A stretch of 62,238 nucleotides of DNA from Betaproteobacteria bacterium (GCA_016868305.1 VGHK01000010.1:1-62238), one strand, 5' to 3'; shown: positions 1 through 8,566, counted from the stretch's first letter. Translations and numbers: made by a program. Notes: generated from the sequence alone by a model not told the origin.

Positions 1-958
1 ATCTTGCCGGCAGGGCGTCTTCCGCCCTAATTTGGACGGCGCTGGTCGCAGACACCCGCATAACCATGGTCGCAAGCTTATTTGCCCGCTCATAGCGCGC
101 ATGCTTGGATTCGCTCAGCGCTGAGCGATAACGATCGAGCGCGCTCTCCACCTCCCAGACATCGGCCTCAGCGAGACGCCCCTGGCGTGTGAGCGCCTGC
201 ACCTCAGACAATAGGCGCTCTCCGTTACGGACGCGCTCCTGTGCAGATGTCACACGTTGCTGCGCCACGACAAGGTCGAGATAGCCAAGAATTCCCTCGA
301 CCACCACACTGGACTCCACCTCGAGGCTTGAGGCCAATGCCCCTTTTGACTCGATTTCGGCAACCCGAATGCGGGCGTTTGTAACCATCGGGCCGAAGTC
401 TTTAAGCAGAGGCTGCCTTAGGCTAAAGCCTATGGTTCCACGATTGTTGTCTACACCCGGTGGGCGCGCATCATCGAGTTGATCTACGCTCGTAATAAAC
501 TGCGAAAGACTCGTCTTTAGCTCGAGCGTGGCGCCGCTCGGTAATAGCTGTGACGCCCCTACTGTGTAGTCATTGCCGTCGCGGGTATAGACCGACATAT
601 CGGGTTGATCGCGTGCCAGCATCTCCTCATAGGTACTCTTTTGTCGGGTGAGATTTCGTGTTGCGGCAAGAGTGGTTACCGTGTCGTAGGCGGCCCGCGC
701 CCTGGGAATTCCGGTAGCCGCGATCTCTTGTGCGGTGCGTTTCGATACGATCGACTGATTCTCACTGCGTAGCTGCGCGACAAATTGTTTAAGCGTTAAT
801 ACGTTTGCGCTGGCCGTCGACACCCCAGGGCTAGCAGACTGTGCGCGGACCGCGTCAGCAGTTGTCACCACCCACAGGCCTAGCGCAAAAGTGCCGATGC
901 AGAGACGCACAAGACTGCACATGGCTGTGAGCGATAGTGTTTTCGAAGGATACGACAT
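1..958 (-). CDS. TolC-family outer membrane efflux protein (3' end outside window)
   Basis: This is the first ~319 residues of a TolC-like outer membrane channel; the C-terminus lies beyond the window edge. The ATG at 958 is followed by a signal peptide (hydrophobic stretch at about residues 15-30 ending near VRAQS). Then come long helical segments rich in Q, E, A and R and beta-strand-like stretches (GNDYTVGASQLLPSG, GTIGFSLRQPLLKDFG), the pattern of the outer membrane factor repeat. Such proteins form the outer channel of tripartite pumps. It is divergent from a sensor kinase/response regulator pair across about 200 bases, which suggests that pair controls it (inference). Substrate unknown. 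Confidence 0.8.
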   Translation of the reverse strand, partial: MSYPSKTLSLTAMCSLVRLCIGTFALGLWVVTTADAVRAQSASPGVSTASANVLTLKQFVAQLRSENQSIVSKRTAQEIAATGIPRARAAYDTVTTLAATRNLTRQKSTYEEMLARDQPDMSVYTRDGNDYTVGASQLLPSGATLELKTSLSQFITSVDQLDDARPPGVDNNRGTIGFSLRQPLLKDFGPMVTNARIRVAEIESKGALASSLEVESSVVVEGILGYLDLVVAQQRVTSAQERVRNGERLLSEVQALTRQGRLAEADVWEVESALDRYRSALSESKHARYERANKLATMVMRVSATSAVQIRAEDALPAR

Positions 959-1160
959 ATCCAGATGCCCCGCCTAAATTACACTTAGTTTTTAAAGTGA
1001 ATTGCAAAAATTTATAGGCGCAAATTGCCTAGATAATGATATCGCAGTATCGATCATAATCCTACATCAGGTGGCCGACAGCTTCCGACAATTAGTAACT
1101 TTCTGCGACCCGATCCGACATCACGCCTGCCAAAAAAGCGCCACAATCCTTTGATGATGA
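959..1160. promoter_or_regulatory. Divergent intergenic region between efflux gene and two-component system
   Basis: An AT-rich non-coding stretch of about 200 bases between divergent genes. It holds a 17-base dyad, TAGGC-N7-GCCTA, at 1015-1031, and another GCCTA half at 972-976. These are candidate binding sites for the adjacent OmpR-type regulator (inference from position and symmetry only). No convincing coding sequence is seen. Confidence 0.4.
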
Positions 1161-1169
1161 TCCTTCGCT

Positions 1170-2234
1170 TTGGCTTGGGCAGGGTACATCGCATTTAAGG
1201 CTCAGGTTCCCGCTATTCGATTTTTTCTGTTGGGCTGGGGATTTCTCTGGTTTGGGGTGGCCGTCGCGGTACTCAGGGCCTTTGGTTTTATTCCAACCAC
1301 TGTGTTGACCTACTACGCTGTCCAGATCTCGTCGGGACTGGAGATGCTTTTTCTGGCCTTGGCGCTCATCGACCTGATTAACCAAGAACGGCAATCGCGC
1401 CTACAGGCGCAGGCCCGTGAAATCGACGCGAAGCGAATGTTAGTGGACACCTTGAAAAATGAAGAGCAACGGCTCGATAAGATTGTGCGAGAGCGTACGG
1501 TCGAGCTTGAATCGCGAGTCGCCAGCGAAAAGCAGACGTTAAATCAATACATACGATTCGGTGCGCTCATTAGCCACGAGTTTCGTAACCCACTCAATAT
1601 TATCGACAACCAGGTCACCCTGATTCGTAGACTGGCCAAGCCGTCTAAAGATACGCTGGAGCGACTCGAGGCAATCCAGAATGCAACGCAGCGACTCGCC
1701 ACGCTATTTAACCAATGGATTGAATCCGATCGGCTGCGGCATGCACTAGACCAGCAAGTGCATCTCGAGGAGGCCAACCTTGCGCAATGGATTCAAGCCC
1801 TACTGGAACAAAGGCTCGATCACCAGAAAGGGCACACGATAAAATGGCAATCCTCGTCCGCCACTATTTCTTGCTTGATCGATCCCTCACTTTTTGAAAC
1901 TGCAGTGCGTAACCTACTGGACAATGCCTGCAAGTATTCTCCTCCAGACAGTCAGATTCTCGTGACAACCTCTATCGACGCGCAATGGGCGCTCGTAAAC
2001 GTCTCTGACCAAGGGCCTGGAATTCCTAACGAAGAACGCGAGCGAGTCTTTGATGACTACTATCGTCGCACCGCCGATGCCTCTAAAGAATCGGGCATAG
2101 GCCTTGGGCTCGCGTTCGTAAAAAGAATCATGGACCTTCACCAAGGATTTGTGCGTATTCTCGATCAGCCTGGACCGGGGTCCCTGTTTCAGCTTGGGCT
2201 ACCTCTTCGCCCGCCGGTAGACCATGAGCACTAA
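1170..2234 (+). CDS. Sensor histidine kinase with truncated 7TMR-DISM membrane region
   Basis: Membrane histidine kinase, about 354 residues from a TTG at 1170; the frame is closed by a TGA at 1158-1160, so it cannot extend further. Residues ~1-70 look like the last part of a 7TMR-DISM seven-helix sensor, with two clear hydrophobic helices (about 16-42 and 48-68). A coiled linker (~70-125) follows, then the H-box SHEFRNP (His about 136), N-box LLDNACKYSP (~248), G1 DQGPGIP and G2 GIGLGLAF. Full 7TMR-DISM kinases carry an extracellular domain and seven helices, all missing here. The 3' end overlaps the response regulator by 11 bases. It may be a shortened working kinase or a 5'-decayed gene. 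Confidence 0.75.
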   Translation: MAWAGYIAFKAQVPAIRFFLLGWGFLWFGVAVAVLRAFGFIPTTVLTYYAVQISSGLEMLFLALALIDLINQERQSRLQAQAREIDAKRMLVDTLKNEEQRLDKIVRERTVELESRVASEKQTLNQYIRFGALISHEFRNPLNIIDNQVTLIRRLAKPSKDTLERLEAIQNATQRLATLFNQWIESDRLRHALDQQVHLEEANLAQWIQALLEQRLDHQKGHTIKWQSSSATISCLIDPSLFETAVRNLLDNACKYSPPDSQILVTTSIDAQWALVNVSDQGPGIPNEERERVFDDYYRRTADASKESGIGLGLAFVKRIMDLHQGFVRILDQPGPGSLFQLGLPLRPPVDHEH

Positions 2235-2958
2235 CACACTCTCAGTCGTCGCCCCTTCACCTCGAGTTCTCGTGGTCGAAGACGAGTCAGAAATTCTAGA
2301 GTCTATGGTTACCTTCATGAGTCTCGAAGGCATTCAGGCAACGGGCGTACCCACCCTCGCCGCCGCAGAGAGTTGGATTACGAACCACGGGGTGGACATC
2401 GTCGTACTTGACCTGGGCCTACCCGATGGTGATGGCCTGCAGTGGATAGACGACCACGATTACGCCCTCTCGGGAAAAGGCGTCATTATCTGCTCCGCAC
2501 TGGGGCGGACATCCGACCGTATTGCGGGTGCCCGCAGGGGCGCTGATCTTTATCTTGTAAAGCCGGTGGCGCTCGAAGAACTCTGCTTGGTAATTAAAAA
2601 TCTGATGAGCCGTCTGAGCGAAAAGGCAACCCGCTCAGGTGAGTGGGTGCTCAACAAGCTAAGCTGGACCCTTCAGGCGCCTAATGGCACCCAGGTGGAA
2701 CTAACCCGTAGCGAAATGGCACTCTTGACTGCGCTTGCCACAACCGATGGGCAGGCAGTGTCACGAGACGAGATCGTCAGGAATATTGGTCAACAGCCCG
2801 AAACCTACGACTGGCGTCGGATGGAGATCATGGCCCGAAGGCTTCGAAATAAAGTCTCCGAGGCCATGGGCTGTGAGCTACCTCTAAAGACTGTGCACCG
2901 CTTTGGCTACACCTTTGTCGATCACATTACAACCGTTACCGAACGTCGACATTCGTAA
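2224..2958 (+). CDS. OmpR/PhoB-type response regulator
   Basis: A 244-residue two-domain regulator. The receiver domain covers about residues 14-125, with the acidic pocket E19/D20, phosphoacceptor D63 in VVLDLGLPDG and the conserved lysine in LVKPVALEEL. The C-terminal winged helix (about 140-235) ends with the typical HRFGYTF turn. The start overlaps the upstream kinase gene by 11 bases, implying translational coupling and a cognate pair. Likely targets are its own operon and the divergent TolC-like gene (inference). Confidence 0.9.
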   Translation: MSTNTLSVVAPSPRVLVVEDESEILESMVTFMSLEGIQATGVPTLAAAESWITNHGVDIVVLDLGLPDGDGLQWIDDHDYALSGKGVIICSALGRTSDRIAGARRGADLYLVKPVALEELCLVIKNLMSRLSEKATRSGEWVLNKLSWTLQAPNGTQVELTRSEMALLTALATTDGQAVSRDEIVRNIGQQPETYDWRRMEIMARRLRNKVSEAMGCELPLKTVHRFGYTFVDHITTVTERRHS

Positions 2959-2998
2959 GGTTTGACGCAGCAAGGCCGAAAAAGAATCAAGCTGCTAC

Positions 2999-3793
2999 TT
3001 ACTGCAGCATATCTTTACGGCGCTTCTTGCCGGGGCCCGAAGCATCAGCGCCAGCATCTCCGTCTGCGGGCTGAGCACCTTCTGATGCGCCTGCGGGTTT
3101 CTTCAGTGATGCCAGCCGCTCAATCTGCGGCAACGAAAGCAGATGTGCGTAGATCGCAGGCAGGTACTTCTTCTCACGAAGCTCGAGAAACTTAGCATCC
3201 GAGAAGTTATTAAGCCGTTCTTCGTTCACCACATAACACCCAGTGATACTGCGAACCTCATTACCCGCGTTGACACGCATGTTTAGTGGTGTCAGAAGGT
3301 TATTCTGGACAAGGTATTTGCCCATCTCCTGGGTCATCATGTCCATCTGCTGCAGTTCGCCCAGATAACGCTTTACATTTTCGATCACTTGGGTGGGATT
3401 ACCCTCGGCATCAAAGAGTGCTGCACCGTCGGTATCACTCAAAAGATCACTGCCTTCATCGACACAAACCACATAGCGCTCGCCATCGGGCGCTTTGGTA
3501 AGTGCAAAGGGGTAGCGGCGAATGATCGCAGGAATATAGGAGGCAGACCAGTTGCCCTCTTGGTCGACAAACAGGTTTTCACCTGCTTCAAGGCCCATCA
3601 TTGCCACCGGACGAAACTCGTCGTTGTCCTTGTCTTCAAGAAAAACGATGGGGTAGATAGAACTTGCACGCGCAAACTCATGTATCGTGACGTAGGCCAC
3701 ATGGAACTTCGACGCGAATGCAAAACTTCCGGTAACGCGTACCTTTTTAGAACCGTGGCGTTCTCTGTTAACTGGAACGACTTGCTCAAACAT
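2999..3793 (-). CDS. SapC family protein
   Basis: A 264-residue protein of the SapC family, whose founder was described next to surface-layer genes in Campylobacter; the biochemical role is unknown. The ATG at 3793 is chosen because GGAG lies about eight bases upstream and family members begin similarly (MFEQVVPVNRERHG). The frame extends further upstream without an obvious start. Recognisable family stretches are IYPIVFLEDKDNDEFRPVAMMG and the YPF/DEGSDLL region. The C-terminal ~30 residues are a low-complexity Ala/Gly/Asp/Lys tail. Convergent with the response regulator gene. Confidence 0.8.
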   Translation of the reverse strand: MFEQVVPVNRERHGSKKVRVTGSFAFASKFHVAYVTIHEFARASSIYPIVFLEDKDNDEFRPVAMMGLEAGENLFVDQEGNWSASYIPAIIRRYPFALTKAPDGERYVVCVDEGSDLLSDTDGAALFDAEGNPTQVIENVKRYLGELQQMDMMTQEMGKYLVQNNLLTPLNMRVNAGNEVRSITGCYVVNEERLNNFSDAKFLELREKKYLPAIYAHLLSLPQIERLASLKKPAGASEGAQPADGDAGADASGPGKKRRKDMLQ

Positions 3794-3923
3794 ATACACT
3801 CTCCGAAACACATGTTGGAAAAAATTAATGAAAAAGATGGTACCGCAATCACCGTCGGCGCGTGCCCGGTTATCAACGCTGCACCGCAAAAATACGACGA
3901 ACTACGACATTATAAATGCGCTA

Positions 3924-4019
3924 ATCCCACCCCAGACCGATCGCACCACGAGTATCGATGACACCCGCATCGCCCGGGTGCGCCCGCTTCTCACCCCTGC
4001 ACTTCTGGAAGAAGAGCTT
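3924..4019 (+). pseudogene. 5' remnant of a DAHP synthase (aroG-type) gene
   Basis: The plus-strand frame here reads IPPQTDRTTSIDDTRIARV followed by RPLLTPALLEEEL. This closely resembles the start of class I DAHP synthases (pattern: DD-RI--I--L--P--L--E-P). Homology stops at about 4019, exactly where the photolyase gene ends on the other strand (stop 4031-4033). The rest of the ~350-residue enzyme is absent. No ordinary start codon is in frame near its beginning. I read it as a scar of a deletion or rearrangement that removed aroG. The evidence is sequence resemblance by eye only. Confidence 0.5.
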
Positions 4020-4030
4020 TGCCACCCGCA

Positions 4031-5722
4031 TCATTCTTCGGGGTGGAAAGGTATCCAATTACGTCGCCGCCGATGCGCCTGAGCCTGCGCGCGAATCTCT
4101 GCACGCGCCTCGGCCGTTAATCGTGACAGGTTTTTAATCTGCATCACCATCCGAGGGTTCTTGGCAAGCACCGTCTCATGCCGATCTAAAAAGTCCCAGT
4201 AGAGCGTCGTAAAAGGACAGGCCTTCGGGCCCAGGGACTCTGCGGGATTAAACCGACAGCCTTTGCAATAGTTGCTCATTCGGGCAATGTACTTGCCACT
4301 TGCCGCATAGGGCTTGCTGGCCATCACACCACCATCAGCATACTGGCTCATGCCCAAGGTGTTAGGAAGCTCCACCCATTCCACCGCATCCACATAGACG
4401 CTGAGATACCAGGCGTGTACCTCCTGAGGCCGCACACCCAACAAAAGACAGTAAAGCCCCGTCACCATAAGACGCTGAATATGATGGGCATAACCCGTCT
4501 GTAATGTCTGGCCGATGACCTGCGACAGGCAGCGCATCTCGGTCTGCCCTGTCCAAAAAAATTCGGGCAGTGGCAACTGCGCAGCCAGTGCATTGCGCGA
4601 GGCATACTCGGGCATCTGAGTCCAGTAGATACCGCGTACATATTCACGCCAGCCTAATACCTGTCGCACAAAACCCTCTACGGCCGCTAACGGCGCAGCG
4701 CCCTCTCGATAGGCAAGCACTGCGGCATCGACCACCTCTCGGGCTGATAAGAGCTTTAGGTTCAGACTTGAAGAAAGATGGGCATGATAGAGCCACGGTT
4801 CGTCGGTCCACATGGCGTCTTGGTACTGCCCAAAGAGGGGTAGTCGTTCCTGCACAAAACTCTGTAAACAGGTAAGGGCTTCTTCGCGGGTAACGGGCCA
4901 TCCAAAACCTTCAGACGAGGCCGACACCATGCCAGGATGGTCTTTGAAACGCTGATTCACCATGGCGATCACTTCCTCAGTAAGGGCATCCGGGGCAAAT
5001 CGAGTCGGCGCTGGCACGGGGCCAGGGCCATTCTTGCCAAAGCTGCCCCGGTTCTCGGCATCAAAGTTCCAAGCGCCGCCCTCAGGCGCGCCATCACGCA
5101 TGAGGATGTTCTCGCGGGACCTTAACTGGCGATACCAGTGCTCAAGCCGCAACTGCTTGCGTTCCCGTGCAAACGCTGAAAATGCCTGCACCGACGAAAA
5201 GAAATGACGGTCTTCACGAATATCCAAACGACAGCGGGTTTGTGCCACTGCTTCCTTAATGGCCGCATAGACACGCCAATCGCCTGGTGCAGTAAGGATA
5301 ACTGTCTGGGGCTGATAACGTGCTACTGCAGCCACTAAAACGTCTTGAAGACGGCCTGGGTTTTCGGGATGATCGATCGGCCAATAAGCAATCGGCCAGC
5401 CACGAGCCTGCAAGGCCTGCGCAAAATGCCGCATCGCCGACAAAAAAAGGGCAATGCGCTGCTTTGAAGACCAGACATGGCGAGACTCCTCGTCCACCTC
5501 GGCCATTAGCACAAGGTCTTCGGTGGGACGAAACCCATCAAACCCGGCAGCATCAAGGTCTAGCTGATCACCCAGTACGAAGACAATGTGACGCCTAGGC
5601 CCGGCAACCGGCGTTGCAGCAGCCTGTAAATAGAGTGCTTTAGAAGGTAAAGGCTTCACGGACCCATGGTAAGCAATTACTGGGGCATCTCGAAACCAGA
5701 CCTCCCTGAGGCCAGCGAACAT
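4031..5722 (-). CDS. Fe-S cryptochrome/photolyase (FeS-BCP, PhrB-like)
   Basis: A 563-residue member of the iron-sulfur bacterial cryptochrome/photolyase group, which repairs (6-4) UV photoproducts with FAD and a [4Fe-4S] cluster. The N-terminal alpha/beta domain begins at IVFVLGDQLD (~residue 46). The C-terminal helical FAD domain contains GYAHHIQRLM and MSQYADGGVMASKPY. Four cysteines match the cluster ligands: one in EMRCLSQ, two in YCKGC and one after a 12-residue spacer in KACPF. The ~45 residues before the conserved core are unusual and lack an obvious ribosome site, so a later start is possible. It lies 17 bases after pdxH on the same strand, probably co-transcribed. Confidence 0.85.
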   Translation of the reverse strand: MFAGLREVWFRDAPVIAYHGSVKPLPSKALYLQAAATPVAGPRRHIVFVLGDQLDLDAAGFDGFRPTEDLVLMAEVDEESRHVWSSKQRIALFLSAMRHFAQALQARGWPIAYWPIDHPENPGRLQDVLVAAVARYQPQTVILTAPGDWRVYAAIKEAVAQTRCRLDIREDRHFFSSVQAFSAFARERKQLRLEHWYRQLRSRENILMRDGAPEGGAWNFDAENRGSFGKNGPGPVPAPTRFAPDALTEEVIAMVNQRFKDHPGMVSASSEGFGWPVTREEALTCLQSFVQERLPLFGQYQDAMWTDEPWLYHAHLSSSLNLKLLSAREVVDAAVLAYREGAAPLAAVEGFVRQVLGWREYVRGIYWTQMPEYASRNALAAQLPLPEFFWTGQTEMRCLSQVIGQTLQTGYAHHIQRLMVTGLYCLLLGVRPQEVHAWYLSVYVDAVEWVELPNTLGMSQYADGGVMASKPYAASGKYIARMSNYCKGCRFNPAESLGPKACPFTTLYWDFLDRHETVLAKNPRMVMQIKNLSRLTAEARAEIRAQAQAHRRRRNWIPFHPEE

Positions 5723-5739
5723 GGCGGCCCAACGGGGAG

Positions 5740-6384
5740 CTAGGGCGCAAGCCGCTGTCGCCGCCAGCCAGAGGCCGCGTCAGGTGCCTTTGTGAAGACC
5801 AGGCGGTCGTGCAGCCGCGAAGGCCGCCCCTGCCAGAACTCAACCCGGTCCGGGGAGAGGCAGTAGCCACCCCAATGGGCAGGGCGGGCGGGGTCATCGC
5901 CGAGCTGCGCCTGGTAGCGTGTAAAAGCGTCGGCAAGCCACTGACGCGAGGCGATCACCTGGCTCTGCGGGGACGCCCAGGCACCAACGCGGCTCTGCAG
6001 GGGACGACTGCGATAATAGTCGTCGGAGGCTGACTCGGAAATCCGTGTCACGTGCCCCTCTATCCGAACCTGCCGCTCGAGCCCAGGCCAGAAGAACAAC
6101 AGGCTCGCCCAAGGATTAGCCGCCAGAGCCTGGCCCTTGGCAGAGGCATAGTTGGTAAAGAACACAAACCCTTGCTGGTCCAGGTCTTTGAGCAAGACCA
6201 CCCGACTGCTGGGACGCCCATTAGGCTGAAGGGTAGACAAAACCATCGCATTGGCGTCGTCGCCCGCCGTTCTCACCGCCTGATCAAACCAAAAAGCAAA
6301 CTGGTCTACAGGGTTATCACGCAGATCGGACTCATCAAGAGCCGCCTGGGTATACTCTTTACGAAGCTCAGAAATATCAGTCAT
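5740..6384 (-). CDS. pdxH: Pyridoxamine 5'-phosphate oxidase
   Basis: A 214-residue FMN enzyme that oxidises pyridoxine or pyridoxamine 5'-phosphate to pyridoxal 5'-phosphate. Length and motifs match PdxH. FMN/substrate contacts are in PSSRVVLLKDLDQQGFVFFTN and in the WASLLFFW-ERQVRIEG segment. The C-terminal substrate-binding region is EFWQGRPSRLHDR, and the protein ends in WRRQRLAP, the near-invariant RLAP tail. First gene of a likely pdxH-photolyase unit. Confidence 0.97.
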   Translation of the reverse strand: MTDISELRKEYTQAALDESDLRDNPVDQFAFWFDQAVRTAGDDANAMVLSTLQPNGRPSSRVVLLKDLDQQGFVFFTNYASAKGQALAANPWASLLFFWPGLERQVRIEGHVTRISESASDDYYRSRPLQSRVGAWASPQSQVIASRQWLADAFTRYQAQLGDDPARPAHWGGYCLSPDRVEFWQGRPSRLHDRLVFTKAPDAASGWRRQRLAP

Positions 6385-6470
6385 ATTCGGTTATCTTCAT
6401 GTTTATCGGTCTATTGTCGGTAAAAATCTACACTTTAGTACTTCGCACAAGCAGCTACCAATCGAACCCG

Positions 6471-6489
6471 ATTGATTATAGTTATCAAT
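6471..6489. promoter_or_regulatory. Dyad ATTGAT-N7-ATCAAT upstream of rubrerythrin
   Basis: A perfect 6-base inverted repeat with a 7-base spacer, within the 229-base gap between divergent pdxH and the rubrerythrin gene. The half sites look like FNR/Anr TTGAT/ATCAA halves, but the spacing is 7 rather than 4, so an FNR site is doubtful. It could bind a redox regulator of the rubrerythrin gene (inference). The rest of the gap holds only the rubrerythrin ribosome site (AAGGAG at about 6602-6607). Confidence 0.35.
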
Positions 6490-6613
6490 GAATTTGAAAT
6501 ACTCAATTGGACTAGTCTAAGCCGATGCCCCACACTCCGGCCCATGTCCAAAAAAGTCGTTTGTTCTGGACATATCGATTTTCTGATTTTCCATCAACCC
6601 AAAGGAGATAGTC

Positions 6614-7036
6614 ATGCCCCAACTGAAAGGAAGCAAGACCCACCAGCATCTTAAAGATGCTTTTGCTGGTGAAAGCCAGGCCAACCGTCGTTACCTCTAC
6701 TTCGCAAACAAGGCCGACGTAGAAGGCTACCCCGAAGTGGCCACGCTCTTCCGCTCAACCGCTGAGGGTGAAACCGGTCACGCCCATGGCCACCTTGACT
6801 ACCTGGCTCAGGTAGGCGATCCCGCCACTGATCTTCCAATCGGTGACTCTGCGTCCAACCTGAAATCTGCAGTAGCTGGCGAAACCCATGAGTACACCGA
6901 CATGTATCCAGGAATGGCCAAAGACGCTCGCAGCGAAGGCTTTGACGAGATCGCTGACTGGTTTGAAACGCTGGCCAAGGCCGAGCGGTCGCACGCCAAC
7001 AAGTTCCAAAAAGCACTCGACACGCTCAATGCCTAA
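6614..7036 (+). CDS. Rubrerythrin (ferritin-like diiron domain only)
   Basis: A 140-residue rubrerythrin made of the four-helix diiron domain only. The C-terminal rubredoxin domain of classical rubrerythrin is missing. Diiron ligand motifs are visible: E20 in [11 protein letters not shown], the [10 protein letters not shown] segment, AGETHEY, and [11 protein letters not shown] near the C-terminus. The family reduces hydrogen peroxide using electrons from a partner. A strong AAGGAG precedes the ATG. It is followed by an Fe-S oxidoreductase and a DUF3501 gene on the same strand, a recurring trio in proteobacteria. The Fe-S protein may supply the electrons that a rubredoxin domain would otherwise carry (inference). 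Confidence 0.92.
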   Translation: MPQLKGSKTHQHLKDAFAGESQANRRYLYFANKADVEGYPEVATLFRSTAEGETGHAHGHLDYLAQVGDPATDLPIGDSASNLKSAVAGETHEYTDMYPGMAKDARSEGFDEIADWFETLAKAERSHANKFQKALDTLNA

Positions 7037-7046
7037 TCGGCCTTGA

Positions 7047-7086
7047 ACTGCAGGGCCTTCGCGCACGTGCGTAAGGGCCCTGTGGT
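7047..7086 (+). promoter_or_regulatory. Near-perfect 40-base inverted repeat between rubrerythrin and Fe-S genes
   Basis: Dyad centred between 7066 and 7067 (core CGCACGTGCG). Arms of 20 bases pair nearly throughout, with one clear mismatch (7060/7073) and a few G-T wobbles; it includes AGGGCCTT opposite AAGGGCCCT. No T-run follows, so it is not a standard intrinsic terminator. It could be a processing site, a partial terminator or a protein-binding site that sets the ratio of rubrerythrin to the downstream proteins (inference). Confidence 0.6.
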
Positions 7087-7204
7087 GCAGGACAGTGTCT
7101 GCCTGGGGCTTCGCGGCCCCTCTCTCAACGACAGTTCGTTTCGGTTCGCGCCAGGGTTCGGATGCGCGCAAACCGCAAAGGAACATAAAAAGAACGAGGT
7201 ATCG

Positions 7205-8566
7205 ATGTCTGCTCGTGAAGGATCATTAGAAGCGCCCACCCGCCATCCGCTCGACTGGCAAAACCCTGCATTCTACGATGAGAAATCCTGCTTCGATGAA
7301 ATGGAACGCATCTTCGATATCTGCCACGGATGTCGTCGCTGCGTAAGCCTCTGCGGTTCATTTCCCACCTTATTCGACCTGGTGGATGAGGGCACTACCG
7401 GAGAAGTCGACGGGGTAGACAAGAAAGACTATTGGAAGGTGGTTGACCAGTGCTACCTCTGTGACGTCTGCTACCTCACCAAATGCCCGTATGTTCCGCC
7501 CCACCCTTGGAACCTTGACTTTCCGCACACCATGCTGCGGGCCAAGGCAATTCAGTTTAAGCAAGGAACGCCAACAAAGTTCCGCGATGTCACCTTGTCG
7601 AACACGGCCGCCAACGGAAAGCTCGCCTCAATTCCCATTGTCGTGCAAACGGTAAATGCCTTGTCTAAGAGCAAGGCCGCCCGGTCGCTGGGCGAAAAGG
7701 TAATCGGCGTGCACAAAGACGCCTGGGTACCCGAGTTCACCAGTAAGGTGTTCGAGAAGAAGGCCAAAAAGTCTGCCCCGCTGCCCGTGCGACACGGCGA
7801 ACGTTCCAAGGGCAAGGTGGCCATCTACACCACCTGTTATGTGAACTGGAACGAACCAGGCATCGGTCACGATCTCATCAAGGTGCTGCAACACAATGAG
7901 ATTCCTTACCTAGTGGTGGAAAAACAGGCCTGTTGCGGCATGCCCAAACTCGAGCTCGGGGACCTTGATTCTGTGGCCGACCTCGCCCGCCAAAACCTGC
8001 CCCAGCTTGCAGCGCTTGCCCGCGAGGGCTATGCCATCGTCACTCCGATTCCCTCTTGCACGCTCATGTTCAAGCAGGAGATTCCATTAATGTTCCCCAA
8101 TGATGCCGACGCCCAGGCCGTCAAGGCCGCGATGTGTGATCCCTTTGAGTACTTTCAGCTGCGCCACAAAGACGGGCTTCTCAAAACCGACTTCAAAGAA
8201 GGGCTGGGTAATGTCTCCTATCACATTGCCTGTCACCTGCGCGTACAAAACGTTGGGCAGAAGACCAGAGAGACCCTGGAAATGATCCCAAACACCGCGG
8301 TGAATACCGTTGAACGCTGTTCAGGCCATGCAGGCACCTGGGGGGTGAAAAAGGAATTTCACGAAATGGCCATGAAGATTGGTCGCCCAGTGTTTCGGCA
8401 GATGGCAGAGCATCCCAAGGCCAATAACGGCCAGGGCGGAGATCCCGACCATGTAGCCTCAGACTGTCAGCTGGCCGCGCACCATATCGAACAAGGCATG
8501 GCAGGTAAGGCCGATGGGAAGGTAGCCCACCCTTTGAGTCTGCTTGCCCAGGCCTATGGTCTCTAG
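7205..8566 (+). CDS. GlpC/HdrD-like (Fe-S)-binding oxidoreductase
   Basis: A 453-residue iron-sulfur protein. ATG 7205 is chosen because sequence upstream in frame is the hairpin-containing spacer. Two 4Fe-4S motifs are clear: C40, C43, C46 and C50 (CHGCRRCVSLC), and CYLCDVCYLTKCP about 65 residues later. The C-terminal half carries the cysteine-rich CCG-type domains of GlpC and heterodisulfide reductase: QACCGMPKLELGD and ERCSGHAGTWG. No flavin domain or membrane helix is seen. Its place between rubrerythrin and DUF3501 suggests a role as electron donor or regulator for peroxide reduction. The actual reaction is not established. Confidence 0.88.
   Translation: MSAREGSLEAPTRHPLDWQNPAFYDEKSCFDEMERIFDICHGCRRCVSLCGSFPTLFDLVDEGTTGEVDGVDKKDYWKVVDQCYLCDVCYLTKCPYVPPHPWNLDFPHTMLRAKAIQFKQGTPTKFRDVTLSNTAANGKLASIPIVVQTVNALSKSKAARSLGEKVIGVHKDAWVPEFTSKVFEKKAKKSAPLPVRHGERSKGKVAIYTTCYVNWNEPGIGHDLIKVLQHNEIPYLVVEKQACCGMPKLELGDLDSVADLARQNLPQLAALAREGYAIVTPIPSCTLMFKQEIPLMFPNDADAQAVKAAMCDPFEYFQLRHKDGLLKTDFKEGLGNVSYHIACHLRVQNVGQKTRETLEMIPNTAVNTVERCSGHAGTWGVKKEFHEMAMKIGRPVFRQMAEHPKANNGQGGDPDHVASDCQLAAHHIEQGMAGKADGKVAHPLSLLAQAYGL

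Noticed and set aside
6471-6489. FNR/Anr box before rubrerythrin
   Set aside because: Half-sites match but the spacer is 7 bases, not the required 4, so I list it only as an unassigned dyad.
7047-7086. Rho-independent terminator after rubrerythrin
   Set aside because: The stem is strong but no T-run follows, and the next gene of the trio is downstream.
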